Assembly (NCBI GenBank): GCA_021782915.1 | Contig: JAJXUK010000002.1 | Coordinates: 39,417 to 103,416 of the forward strand | Direction of reading: 5' to 3' | DNA from: Actinomycetes bacterium | Lineage (GTDB): Bacteria; Actinomycetota; Acidimicrobiia; Acidimicrobiales; RAAP-2 | DNA: 64,000 nt | In this document: piece by piece, positions 18,313 through 26,205 of the stretch | Numbering within the stretch: position 1 is the stretch's first letter | Layout: each line of letters opens with the position of its first letter | The notes under the pieces: generated by a model | The model's database searches: none | What the model saw: the letters and a program-made list of their open reading frames with translations, nothing else | What the model was told of the DNA's origin: nothing | Position numbers and translations under genes: made by a program

Positions 18313-20249
18313 GCTTCGGGGCCGGACCGGGTGGCGCCTGGCGCGCGGGCATGGGCGCCAGTGCTGCTCCGCCCGCGCCGGGGGTGAACCTTCGCGCGAC
18401 GCTGGGTCGGCTGATCGAGCGCCTGCGTGCGGAGCGCGTGGCGATGCTCAGCGCCCTGATCCTGGGTGTGGCGGCGGTGGCGGCCAACGTGAGCGGTCCG
18501 TGGATCTTGGGCCGGGCGACCAACGTGCTCTTCAACGGCATCGTGAGCGCTCGGCTCCCCAGCGGCCTGAGCAAGGCCCAGGCCCTGGCCCAGCTGCGCG
18601 CGCACGGTCAGGATCAGATCGCCCGGATGATCTCGACGATGAGCCTCACCCCGGGTGTCGGCGTGAACCTGACGAGACTGGGTCTGATCCTGGGCGTGGC
18701 GGCACTGGCGTACGTCGTCGGCTCGGCCCTCACCTACGGCCAGGGCTACCTCATGGCGGGCGTCGCCCAGCGCTCGATGTATCGACTGCGTCGTGACGTG
18801 GAGGACAAGCTCGCGCGTCTGCCGCTGCGTTACTTCGACTCGCATCCTCACGGTGACGTGCTGAGTCGGGTCACCAACGACATCGACAACCTGACGACCA
18901 CCCTGCAGCAGGGCTTGAGTCAGCTGCTCACCTCGGTGCTCACCCTGATCGGCGTGTTGGGAATGATGGTGTGGATATCACCGTTGCTGGCCGTCATCGC
19001 GGTCATCACGATACCCATCGCGATTCTCCTGAGCCTGCTGGTGGCTCGACGCAGCCAAGTTCACTTCACCACTCAGTGGCGCGAGACGGGCGAGCTGAAC
19101 TCGATGGTCGAGGAGTCGCACACGGGCCACGCCCTGTTACAGGTCTTCGGACGCCGCGCGGCGGCCTCACACGAGTTCGACGGGGTGAATGAGCGCCTCT
19201 ACCACGCCAGCTTCCGGGCCCAGTTCCTCTCGGGCATCATCCAGCCGACGATGCAGTTCGTCTCGAACCTCAACTACGTGGCCATCGCCGTGATCGGGGG
19301 ATATCGCGTGGCCTCGGGGCTCCTCTCCCTGGGTGACGTGACGGCGTTCATCCAGTACACCCGCCAGTTCACGATGCCCATCACTCAGATCGCCGGGCAG
19401 ATGAACATGCTTCAGTCCGGGCTGGCCTCGGCCGAGCGCGTCTTCGAGTTCCTCGATGCGTCCGAGGAGTCCCTCGAGCGCGAGTCGGCCTTCGGCGTGC
19501 CGGGACGTGGCGCGGTCTCGCTGGAGCACGTGGACTTCCGCTACGACCCGGCCGTGGCGCTGATCCAGGACTTCACGTTGGACGTCGCGCCGGGCCAGAC
19601 GGTTGCGATCGTGGGTCCGACGGGGGCGGGCAAGACGACGATGGTCAATCTGCTCGTGCGCTTCTACGAGATCGATGCGGGGCACATCCTGCTCGACGGG
19701 GTCGACTACCGAGACCTCACGCGTGACGAGGTGCGCCAGCACTTCGCGATGGTCCTGCAGGACACGTGGCTGTTCTCGGGCACGGTCCGCGAGAACATCG
19801 GCTACGGCCGTCCCGGCGCCAGTGAGGACGAGATCGTCGCCGCGGCCAGCGCGGCCCACGTGGACGCCTTCGTGCGCACGATGCCCCACGGCTACGACAC
19901 GGTGCTCGGAGACGACACGGCCACCGTCTCGGCGGGTCAGCGACAGCTCCTGACGATTGCGCGCGCCTTCCTGGCCGACCCGGACATCCTGATCCTGGAC
20001 GAGGCGACGAGCAGCGTGGACACGCGCACCGAGGTACTGATCCAGCGCGCGATGGGCGACCTGCGCCGTGGGCGGACCAGCTTCGTGATCGCGCACCGGC
20101 TCTCGACCATCCGCGACGCCGACGTCATCCTGGTGATGGAGCATGGCCGGGTGGTCGAGCAGGGGGACCACGAGGCCCTGCTGGCGGCCGGGGGCGCCTA
20201 CCAGCGCCTCTACGCCAGTCAGTTCGCTGCGGCCGACCCGGCCGCCTGA
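18309..20249 (+). CDS. ABC exporter half-transporter, catalytic partner
   Basis: A 646-residue partner of the preceding gene; the GTG at 18309 overlaps its stop. A membrane domain (about residues 30-350) is followed by an ATPase with Walker A GPTGAGKTT, signature VSAGQRQLLTIARAF and Walker B ILILDEATSSVD with the canonical glutamate. The pairing of an Asp subunit with a Glu subunit matches heterodimeric exporters such as the TM287/288 and BmrCD type. The N-terminal 25 residues are Gly/Ala-rich and of no clear function. Confidence 0.9.
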   Translation: MSFGAGPGGAWRAGMGASAAPPAPGVNLRATLGRLIERLRAERVAMLSALILGVAAVAANVSGPWILGRATNVLFNGIVSARLPSGLSKAQALAQLRAHGQDQIARMISTMSLTPGVGVNLTRLGLILGVAALAYVVGSALTYGQGYLMAGVAQRSMYRLRRDVEDKLARLPLRYFDSHPHGDVLSRVTNDIDNLTTTLQQGLSQLLTSVLTLIGVLGMMVWISPLLAVIAVITIPIAILLSLLVARRSQVHFTTQWRETGELNSMVEESHTGHALLQVFGRRAAASHEFDGVNERLYHASFRAQFLSGIIQPTMQFVSNLNYVAIAVIGGYRVASGLLSLGDVTAFIQYTRQFTMPITQIAGQMNMLQSGLASAERVFEFLDASEESLERESAFGVPGRGAVSLEHVDFRYDPAVALIQDFTLDVAPGQTVAIVGPTGAGKTTMVNLLVRFYEIDAGHILLDGVDYRDLTRDEVRQHFAMVLQDTWLFSGTVRENIGYGRPGASEDEIVAAASAAHVDAFVRTMPHGYDTVLGDDTATVSAGQRQLLTIARAFLADPDILILDEATSSVDTRTEVLIQRAMGDLRRGRTSFVIAHRLSTIRDADVILVMEHGRVVEQGDHEALLAAGGAYQRLYASQFAAADPAA

Positions 20250-20390
20250 GGCGGCGTCGCATAGGAAGCGCCAATAGCCATTCCCATTATTTTCAATTGG
20301 ACTTCTAGACCTTGCCTCGGTACCGTCGGACTGGAAGGGCTCACGGCCCCACGGTGGGGTCGAGGACCCTTCTGAGCGGAGGTTGGTTTC

Positions 20391-20837
20391 ATGTCAGACA
20401 CCAAGATGCTCAAATCGCGTGAGCCGATCAACGTGCCCTCGTTGTTCCCGTGGATGTCGCGCCAGTGGTTCGACGACTTCTTCCACGACGGGTTCTGGCG
20501 ACCCATGTTCGCCATCGAGGAGTTCCGTGACGGCGACGAGTTGGTGGTGCGAGCTGAGCTGCCTGGCGTCGACCCGGACAAGGACGTCGAGCTTGAGGTC
20601 ATTGACGACATGCTCGTCATCTCGGCCGAGAAGTCCGAGTCGCGTGAGCACGAAGGCGCCGACGTGCACCGCAGCGAGTTCCGCTACGGATCCCTGACGC
20701 GCAACGTGCCGATCCCGCGCGGCGTGAAGGAGTCCGACATCAGGGCCACGTACAGGGACGGGGTGCTGGAGATCCGTATGCCAGTACCCGCGTCGTCCAG
20801 TGGCGCGAGCCACCGAGTCGCCATCAAGCGCTCGTAG
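20391..20837 (+). CDS. Small heat-shock protein (Hsp20/alpha-crystallin)
   Basis: A 148-residue protein with an alpha-crystallin domain: FRDGDELVVRAELPGVDPDKDVELEV starts the core, and GVLEIRMPVP near the C-terminus carries the conserved GVLxIxxP strand. It is an ATP-independent holdase chaperone. A GGAGG lies upstream of the ATG. No HspR (HAIR) or CIRCE element was recognised in the 141-bp upstream gap. A strong hairpin follows the stop. Confidence 0.9.
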   Translation: MSDTKMLKSREPINVPSLFPWMSRQWFDDFFHDGFWRPMFAIEEFRDGDELVVRAELPGVDPDKDVELEVIDDMLVISAEKSESREHEGADVHRSEFRYGSLTRNVPIPRGVKESDIRATYRDGVLEIRMPVPASSSGASHRVAIKRS

Positions 20838-20851
20838 AGCCTCCCAGGCGG

Positions 20852-20880
20852 CGGCCGGCGATCCGATGGGTCGCCGGCCG
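20852..20880 (+). terminator. Hairpin terminator candidate after hsp20
   Basis: CGGCCGGCGATCC and GGGTCGCCGGCCG pair over 13 positions (one G-T wobble) around a three-base loop, 14 bases after the hsp20 stop. The following TTGCCGTT is only weakly T-rich. It probably separates hsp20 from the P-type ATPase gene. Confidence 0.6.
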
Positions 20881-20949
20881 TTGCCGTTCTACGCGGCACA
20901 GGACGTTCAGCCCTGGGCGCGCGAGGCCGTCGCGCCGTAGCGTGAGAGC

Positions 20950-23250
20950 GTGAGCGAGCAGCGTCGCGTCGGCGTGCCTCGGGCGAGCTGGTGGATCCTC
21001 GGAATCGTCGTGCTCGGCTTGGTCGGTGGCGGTCTCGGTCACGCCGCCGGCTCGTCGCGCCTCGGCGACGGCGCGTGGATCGGCGCGACGGGCGTCGGCG
21101 TGGTCCTCTCCGTGGCCACGATGGTGCGCAGTCTGCGCGCGCGCCGTCTGGGCGTCGACGTCATCGCGTTGCTGGCGCTGCTCGGCGCCCTCGGGGTGCG
21201 CGAGTACCTCGCCGGCGCGGTCATCAGCGTCATGCTTGGCACCGGCCAGGCCCTCGAGGACTGGGCCACCGGACGGGCCCGACGTGAGCTCGCCGCTCTG
21301 CTGGGCCGGGCCCCGAAGCTCGCGCACCGGTATCGCGACGGCTCGCTGGACACCGTCGCCTTAGAGGAGGTCGCCCCGGGGGAGCGATTGATGGTGGCCA
21401 CGGGTGAGGTCGTGCCGGTTGACGGCACGGTCCTCTCGCCGAGCGCCGTGCTCGACGAGTCCGCCCTGACCGGCGAGGCGCTGCCCGTCACGCGCGTCGA
21501 GGGTGATCCCGTGCGAAGCGGTGTGCTCAACGCGGGCGCGCCCTTCGACCTGCTGGCGGTGGCCAGCGCCGAGCAGAGCACCTTCAGCGGCGTCGTGCGC
21601 CTGGTGCAGCAGGCCGAGTCGACCCAGGCGCCCTTCGTGCGTCTGGCCGATCGCTACGCCGTCATCTTCCTCTTCGTCAGCCTGGCCACGGCCGGTCTCG
21701 CCTGGGCGCTGGGTGGCCCGGCGCGCGCGGTGGACGTGCTCGTGGTGTCCACGCCGTGTCCGATGATCCTGGCGGCTCCGGCCGCCTTCATCTCCGGGCT
21801 GTCGCGCGCCGCGCGCCGCGGCATCATCGTCAAGAGCGGGGCGGTGCTCGAGCGCCTGGCCGGGGCGAGCACGCTGCTCATCGACAAGACCGGGACGGTC
21901 ACGCGTGGGCACCCCGAGCTCGCAGAGCTGGTGTTGGGCCCGGGGCAGTCCGCCGACGTCGTCCTGAGCGCGGCGGGATCGCTCGATCAGATGTCCCCGC
22001 ACGTCGTGGCCAGCGCGGTGGTGCGCGCGGCCCTGGACCACGCCGTGCGACTGGAGATGCCCCGGGACGTGGAGGAGGTCGCCGGCAGCGGCATCCGCGG
22101 TCTCGTCGCGGGCCGGCGCGTCGCGGTGGGCAACGAGCGCTGGGTGGGCCTGGCCAGCACGCCGGCCTGGGCGCGCGCGGCCCGCCGACGCGCACGTCGA
22201 GAGGGCTCACTGCTGGTCTACGTCGCCCTCGAGGGCGAGCCGGTCGGCCTGCTGGTGTTCTCGGATCCACTGCGTCACGACTCGGCGCGAACCATTCGTG
22301 CCCTGCGCCAGAGCGGCATCAGGCGCGTCGTCCTGGTGACCGGGGATCGAAGCGACGTCGCCGAGACGATCGGCTCAGTGATCGGCGTGGACGAGGTGCT
22401 GGCCGAGCGCCAGCCCGCCGAGAAGCTCGACGTGGTGCGCCTGGAGGCGCGCCGGGGCCCGACGATCATGGTGGGTGACGGCATCAATGACGCCCCGGCC
22501 CTGGCCATGGCGAGCGTCGGCGTCGCCATGGGTGCCCGCGGCGCCTCGGCGGCCTCGGAGGCCGCCGACGTCGTGCTCACGGTGGATCGTCTGGACCGCC
22601 TCGCCGAGGCCCTGCGACTCGCGCGCCGAACCCGGCGCATCGCGACCCAGAGCGTGCTGGTGGGCATGGGGCTCTCCCTCGCGGCGATGCTCGCGGCGAC
22701 GATCGGCTGGCTGCCGGCGGTGGCCGGCGCGATCCTCCAGGAGCTCATCGACGCCGGCGTCATCGTCAACGCGCTGCGAGCCCTGCGGCCCGGTCCCCAG
22801 GAGGCGCGTCTGACCACGAGGGACTCGCGACTCGCCCAGCGATTCCAGGAGGAGCATCGCGCGGTGCGCGCGGTGCTCGATCAGCTGCACCAGATCGCTG
22901 ACGACGTCAGCGACGACGAGTCGGGCGTAGCGGTGTCCTCGGCGCGGCGGATCCACCAGCGCCTGGTGGACGAGGTGCTGGCCCACGAGCTCGCCGAGGA
23001 GGCCGAGCTCTACCCCGCACTCGAGCGCTTCCTCGGCGGAGCGGATCCGCTCAGCACCATGAGCCGTGCGCACACCGAGATCGCCCACCGCATCCGCCGA
23101 CTCGGCCAGCTGCTCGACGAGCTCGAGACCGACGCGGTGGACGTCGCCGACGTGGTCGATCTGCGCAGCATGCTCTACGGACTGCACGCCATCCTCAGCC
23201 TGCACACGGCCCAGGAGGAGGAGAGCTACCTCTCACTCGGTGAGGAGTAG
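20950..23250 (+). CDS. P1B-type metal-transporting ATPase with C-terminal hemerythrin domain
   Basis: A 766-residue fusion. Residues 1 to about 610 are a heavy-metal P-type ATPase: actuator motif LTGEALPV, membrane motif STPCPMILAAPAAF at about 267, phosphorylation site DKTGT at about 312, and hinge GDGINDAPALAMA. There is no N-terminal metal-binding domain. The last 140 residues form a hemerythrin-like bundle with His and Glu ligands in EEHRAV, VLAHELAEEAELYP, AHTEIAHRIRRL and LHAILSLHTAQEEESY. This layout and the TPC motif match the P1B-5 group, linked in studied members to iron and nickel export. The start is GTG. Confidence 0.9.
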   Translation: MSEQRRVGVPRASWWILGIVVLGLVGGGLGHAAGSSRLGDGAWIGATGVGVVLSVATMVRSLRARRLGVDVIALLALLGALGVREYLAGAVISVMLGTGQALEDWATGRARRELAALLGRAPKLAHRYRDGSLDTVALEEVAPGERLMVATGEVVPVDGTVLSPSAVLDESALTGEALPVTRVEGDPVRSGVLNAGAPFDLLAVASAEQSTFSGVVRLVQQAESTQAPFVRLADRYAVIFLFVSLATAGLAWALGGPARAVDVLVVSTPCPMILAAPAAFISGLSRAARRGIIVKSGAVLERLAGASTLLIDKTGTVTRGHPELAELVLGPGQSADVVLSAAGSLDQMSPHVVASAVVRAALDHAVRLEMPRDVEEVAGSGIRGLVAGRRVAVGNERWVGLASTPAWARAARRRARREGSLLVYVALEGEPVGLLVFSDPLRHDSARTIRALRQSGIRRVVLVTGDRSDVAETIGSVIGVDEVLAERQPAEKLDVVRLEARRGPTIMVGDGINDAPALAMASVGVAMGARGASAASEAADVVLTVDRLDRLAEALRLARRTRRIATQSVLVGMGLSLAAMLAATIGWLPAVAGAILQELIDAGVIVNALRALRPGPQEARLTTRDSRLAQRFQEEHRAVRAVLDQLHQIADDVSDDESGVAVSSARRIHQRLVDEVLAHELAEEAELYPALERFLGGADPLSTMSRAHTEIAHRIRRLGQLLDELETDAVDVADVVDLRSMLYGLHAILSLHTAQEEESYLSLGEE

Positions 23251-23389
23251 ACCCTCCCGTGGGGCCCTGGATAGGCTTCGCCCGGAGGGGGTGCATGGTG
23301 GAGTCTTTTCGCGGGGCCGATCTCGGCCGGGGCCCCGTCGGCGTCTCTGGCGCCGGAGCCCCGACGTGCACGCGGGCCCGGGCTCGCTG

Positions 23390-23716
23390 ATGTGCCGCTC
23401 CATCACGCCGCTGCGGGGGCTGGAGCCGCCGGCCAGTGCCGCGCAGGTGCGTGACGCCGCCTCTCAGTTCGTGGGCAAGGTGGGTGCGCTCAGCCCGGCC
23501 CAGCGTGAGCGCCCGGAGGCCCAGCGGGCCATCGAGGCCATCGCCCAGGTCGTTGAGGGACTCCTGGATGAGCTGCCGGCGCGTCGGCGTGCTTCGAGCG
23601 TGTCAGCCCCGCGCCGGCGTCTAGGGAACAAGGATGCGCCGGAAGCGCCGCGCGGCGAGACGGAGTCCAGCCAGCCCGACGGCAGTCAGGTAGAGCGCGC
23701 GCAGGCCCATCAGTAG
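23390..23716 (+). CDS. DUF2277 protein
   Basis: A 108-residue reading frame starting MCRSITPLRGLEPPASAAQV, then ASQFVGKVGALSPAQRERPEAQRAIEAIAQVVEGLLDELP. The MCR-I-L-x-x-EPPA start and the following helical region match DUF2277, whose function is unknown. Family members are about 85-90 residues; here the frame runs 96 bases into the 3' end of the convergent ABC permease gene, so the last 30 residues are probably unconstrained. The ORF track extends it to 23066, inside the ATPase gene, which I reject. Confidence 0.78.
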   Translation: MCRSITPLRGLEPPASAAQVRDAASQFVGKVGALSPAQRERPEAQRAIEAIAQVVEGLLDELPARRRASSVSAPRRRLGNKDAPEAPRGETESSQPDGSQVERAQAHQ

Positions 23717-24409
23717 GGAGAGCTGGCCCAGGGCCAGGCCCCGCATGAGGGTGGCGGACTGGTACAGGGGCGACAGGGACACGATCGCCCCGAGCCAGCG
23801 CGGGTAGAGCGAGATGGGAAAGAACGTGGCCGAGAAGAGGAAGAGCGGCAGCTCTACCAGGGTCGCGAACTCGAAGTCCTGCCAGGAGCGAATGTAGGTG
23901 CACCCGGCCAGTCCCACCCCGGAGAAGGCCAGCCCGGTCAGCAGCGCGGCCGGCCAGCAGAGCACGACCCACGCGCTGCCGACGTCGCCCAGCAGCACCA
24001 TGCAGACGATGAAGGAGGCCGCGTAGAGGGCGGCGCGCGAGAGCGCCCACCAGATCTCCCCGAGGGCCACGTCGCTCACGTCGAGCGGCGTGGCCAGGAT
24101 CGCGTCGTAGGAGTGGGCGATCTTGAGGCGGAAGAAGACGTTGAAGATCGTGTCGATCACGGCGCCGTTCATCATGGAGGTGGCGAGCATGCCGGGCGCG
24201 ACGAAGGCGGCGTAGCTCATGGGGTGTCCGCCGACGTGGATCGTGCCGATGAGCTTGTTCAGCCCGATGCTGATCGAGAGCAGGTAGAAGAGCGGCTCGA
24301 AGAAGCCCGAGACCATCATCAGCCACTGGCGTCGGTAGACGAGCAGGTTGCGTTCGAACACGTGGATCGAGCGGCGCGAGCCGAAGCGCGGCAGGACGCG
24401 AGTCAACAT
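23621..24409 (-). CDS. ABC-2 type transporter permease (second subunit)
   Basis: A 262-residue membrane protein starting MLTRVLPRFGSRRSIHVFERN. It has the NodJ/DrrB-like core: FFEPLFYLLSISIGL, AAFVAPGMLATSMMNGAV, and late segments LPLFLFSATFFPISLYPRWL and LSPLYQSATLMRGLALG. Its ATG shares one base with the stop of the preceding permease (TGATG). The ORF track adds about 248 false residues upstream. Together with the next two genes it forms an ATPase-permease-permease export system of unknown substrate. Confidence 0.85.
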   Translation of the reverse strand: MLTRVLPRFGSRRSIHVFERNLLVYRRQWLMMVSGFFEPLFYLLSISIGLNKLIGTIHVGGHPMSYAAFVAPGMLATSMMNGAVIDTIFNVFFRLKIAHSYDAILATPLDVSDVALGEIWWALSRAALYAASFIVCMVLLGDVGSAWVVLCWPAALLTGLAFSGVGLAGCTYIRSWQDFEFATLVELPLFLFSATFFPISLYPRWLGAIVSLSPLYQSATLMRGLALGQLSLLMGLRALYLTAVGLAGLRLAARRFRRILVP

Positions 24410-25209
24410 CAGTTCACCAGCCGACGGCGCAGCGTGTGGCGACCCCAGAGGAGCCCGGCGACGGCCATCACGCCGAGCACCGCGACGTGCGCGCTCAGGG
24501 CGCCGAGGGACCCGTGGCCGTCGGCGCCCGCGCGAGCCAGGGCGACGCCGTGGTACAGGGGGGCCAGCTGCACCAGCGGGCGCAGGTAGCCCGGGTACGC
24601 CGAGACGGGATAGAAGGTGGCCGAGAAGAGGAACATCGGCACGATGGCGAAGCGGTAGAAGGTGATGAGCGCACCCTCGTTCTCGAGCGTGCAGGTCCAG
24701 GCGACCAGGGGTGCGGCGAAGGCCAGGGCGATGAGGGTGGCCACGAGCGGCAGGCTGAGCGCCCACCACGAGTGCAGCGCGCCGAAGAGCCCGATGATCA
24801 CGGTGTAGATGACACCCGTCGCCAGGGCTCGCGTGCCGACCCAACTCAGCTTGCCGAGCAGGACGTCCTCGGGCTCGAGGGGCGTAGAGATCGCGGCGTG
24901 GTACGTGCGCTGCCATTTGACGGCACCCAGCACGGACCACGTGGACTCGCCCTCGCCGATCTGCATCGCCGTCGTGGCCAGCAGGCCCGGCGCGATGAAG
25001 TCTAAGTAGCTCAGGCCCTGCACGCGCCCCGCGTGCTGGGAGACGAGGTGGCCGACCCCGACGCCCATCGCCGCGAGAAAGAGGAGGGGGAAGACGGCGG
25101 TGCTGATCACCGAGCCACGCCAGGTGCGCGCGTAGAGCACCGCGTGATACCACCAGCTGCGCTGCCAGCGGGCCCAGCCCGCGCTCGGGTGGGCCGTCAC
25201 GTCGCTCAT
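24409..25209 (-). CDS. ABC-2 type transporter permease (first subunit)
   Basis: A 266-residue membrane protein related to the following permease. It has YARTWRGSVISTAVFPLLFLAAMG, YLDFIAPGLLATTAMQIGEGEST, APLVAWTCTLENEGALITF, then MFLFSATFYPVSAYPGYL and LAPLYHGVALARAGADG. It overlaps the ATPase gene by four bases (ATGA). Two similar but distinct permeases suggest a heterodimeric membrane channel. Confidence 0.85.
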   Translation of the reverse strand: MSDVTAHPSAGWARWQRSWWYHAVLYARTWRGSVISTAVFPLLFLAAMGVGVGHLVSQHAGRVQGLSYLDFIAPGLLATTAMQIGEGESTWSVLGAVKWQRTYHAAISTPLEPEDVLLGKLSWVGTRALATGVIYTVIIGLFGALHSWWALSLPLVATLIALAFAAPLVAWTCTLENEGALITFYRFAIVPMFLFSATFYPVSAYPGYLRPLVQLAPLYHGVALARAGADGHGSLGALSAHVAVLGVMAVAGLLWGRHTLRRRLVN

Positions 25210-26138
25210 TCGACGAGGGTCCGGCCGGTCAGGCGCAAGAAGACGTCCTCCAGCGAGCTGCGCCGCACCAGCGTGCTCGCCGGGTTGACGCCGGCGCGGC
25301 CCAGCTGGCCGACGACCTCGTCACCGTCATTCACGTACAGCAGGATCCGGTCTGGCAGTACCTCCACGCGTGACGCGAAGCCCTCCAGGGAGGCGCGGAG
25401 GGGCTCGTGCTCGTCCTGGGCGAAGCGCAGCTCCACCACCTCGCGGGTGGAGTGCTGCTCGATGAGCTCGCTCGGCGCTCCCTGCGCCACGATGGAGCCC
25501 TGGTCCATGACGACGAGTCGGTCACAGAGCTGCTCGGCCTCGTCCATGTAGTGGGTCGTGATGATGAGCGTCACGCCCTCGCGCTTGAGCCGGTAGAGCC
25601 GGTCCCAGAGCAGGTGGCGCGCCTGAGGGTCCAGGCCCGTCGTCGGCTCATCCAGGATCAGCAGCTCGGGTCGATTGATGAGGGCGCGCGCGATGGTGAG
25701 GCGCCGCTTCATCCCACCGGACAGGTCGTCGACCTTGCTGTTCGCGCGCTCGGAGAGCTGGACGAACTCGAGCAGCTCGCGGGTGCGCTCCTTGACCTCG
25801 CTCCAGGGCAGGTCGAAGTAGCGCCCGTAGATCTCCAGGTTCACGCGCACGCTCAACTCGAGCTCGAGGGTGTCCTCCTGGGGCACCACGCCCAGTCGCG
25901 CCCGGATCGTTGGGCCGTGGGTGGCCGGATCCAGTCCCAGGATGCGCAGGGTGCCCTGCGAGGGAGTCGAGACCGCCGAGATCATGCGCATGGTGCTGGT
26001 CTTGCCGGCCCCGTTGGGTCCCAGGAAGCCGAAGCTCTCACCACGCCGGACCTCGACGTCGATCCCGTGCACCGCCTCGAAGGCGCCGAAGCGCTTGACC
26101 AGGCCCCGTGCCTCGACGACCAGGTCCTCCACGCTCAC
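25206..26138 (-). CDS. ABC transporter ATP-binding protein (NodI/DrrA-like)
   Basis: A 310-residue ATPase with Walker A GPNGAGKTST, signature LSGGMKRRLTIARAL, Walker B LLILDEPTTGLDPQ and switch histidine in TTHYMDEAEQ. The 80-residue C-terminal extension ending SLEDVFLRLTGRTLVE is typical of polyketide or drug exporter ATPases. It heads a three-gene operon with two permeases. The start is GTG. Confidence 0.9.
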   Translation of the reverse strand: MSVEDLVVEARGLVKRFGAFEAVHGIDVEVRRGESFGFLGPNGAGKTSTMRMISAVSTPSQGTLRILGLDPATHGPTIRARLGVVPQEDTLELELSVRVNLEIYGRYFDLPWSEVKERTRELLEFVQLSERANSKVDDLSGGMKRRLTIARALINRPELLILDEPTTGLDPQARHLLWDRLYRLKREGVTLIITTHYMDEAEQLCDRLVVMDQGSIVAQGAPSELIEQHSTREVVELRFAQDEHEPLRASLEGFASRVEVLPDRILLYVNDGDEVVGQLGRAGVNPASTLVRRSSLEDVFLRLTGRTLVE

Positions 26139-26205
26139 GTCTCCCTCTCGCCGCGTCGGGGCCGGAGCCCGGATCGCGCCGCGACCATCTGAGGGTAGTC
26201 GGGGC

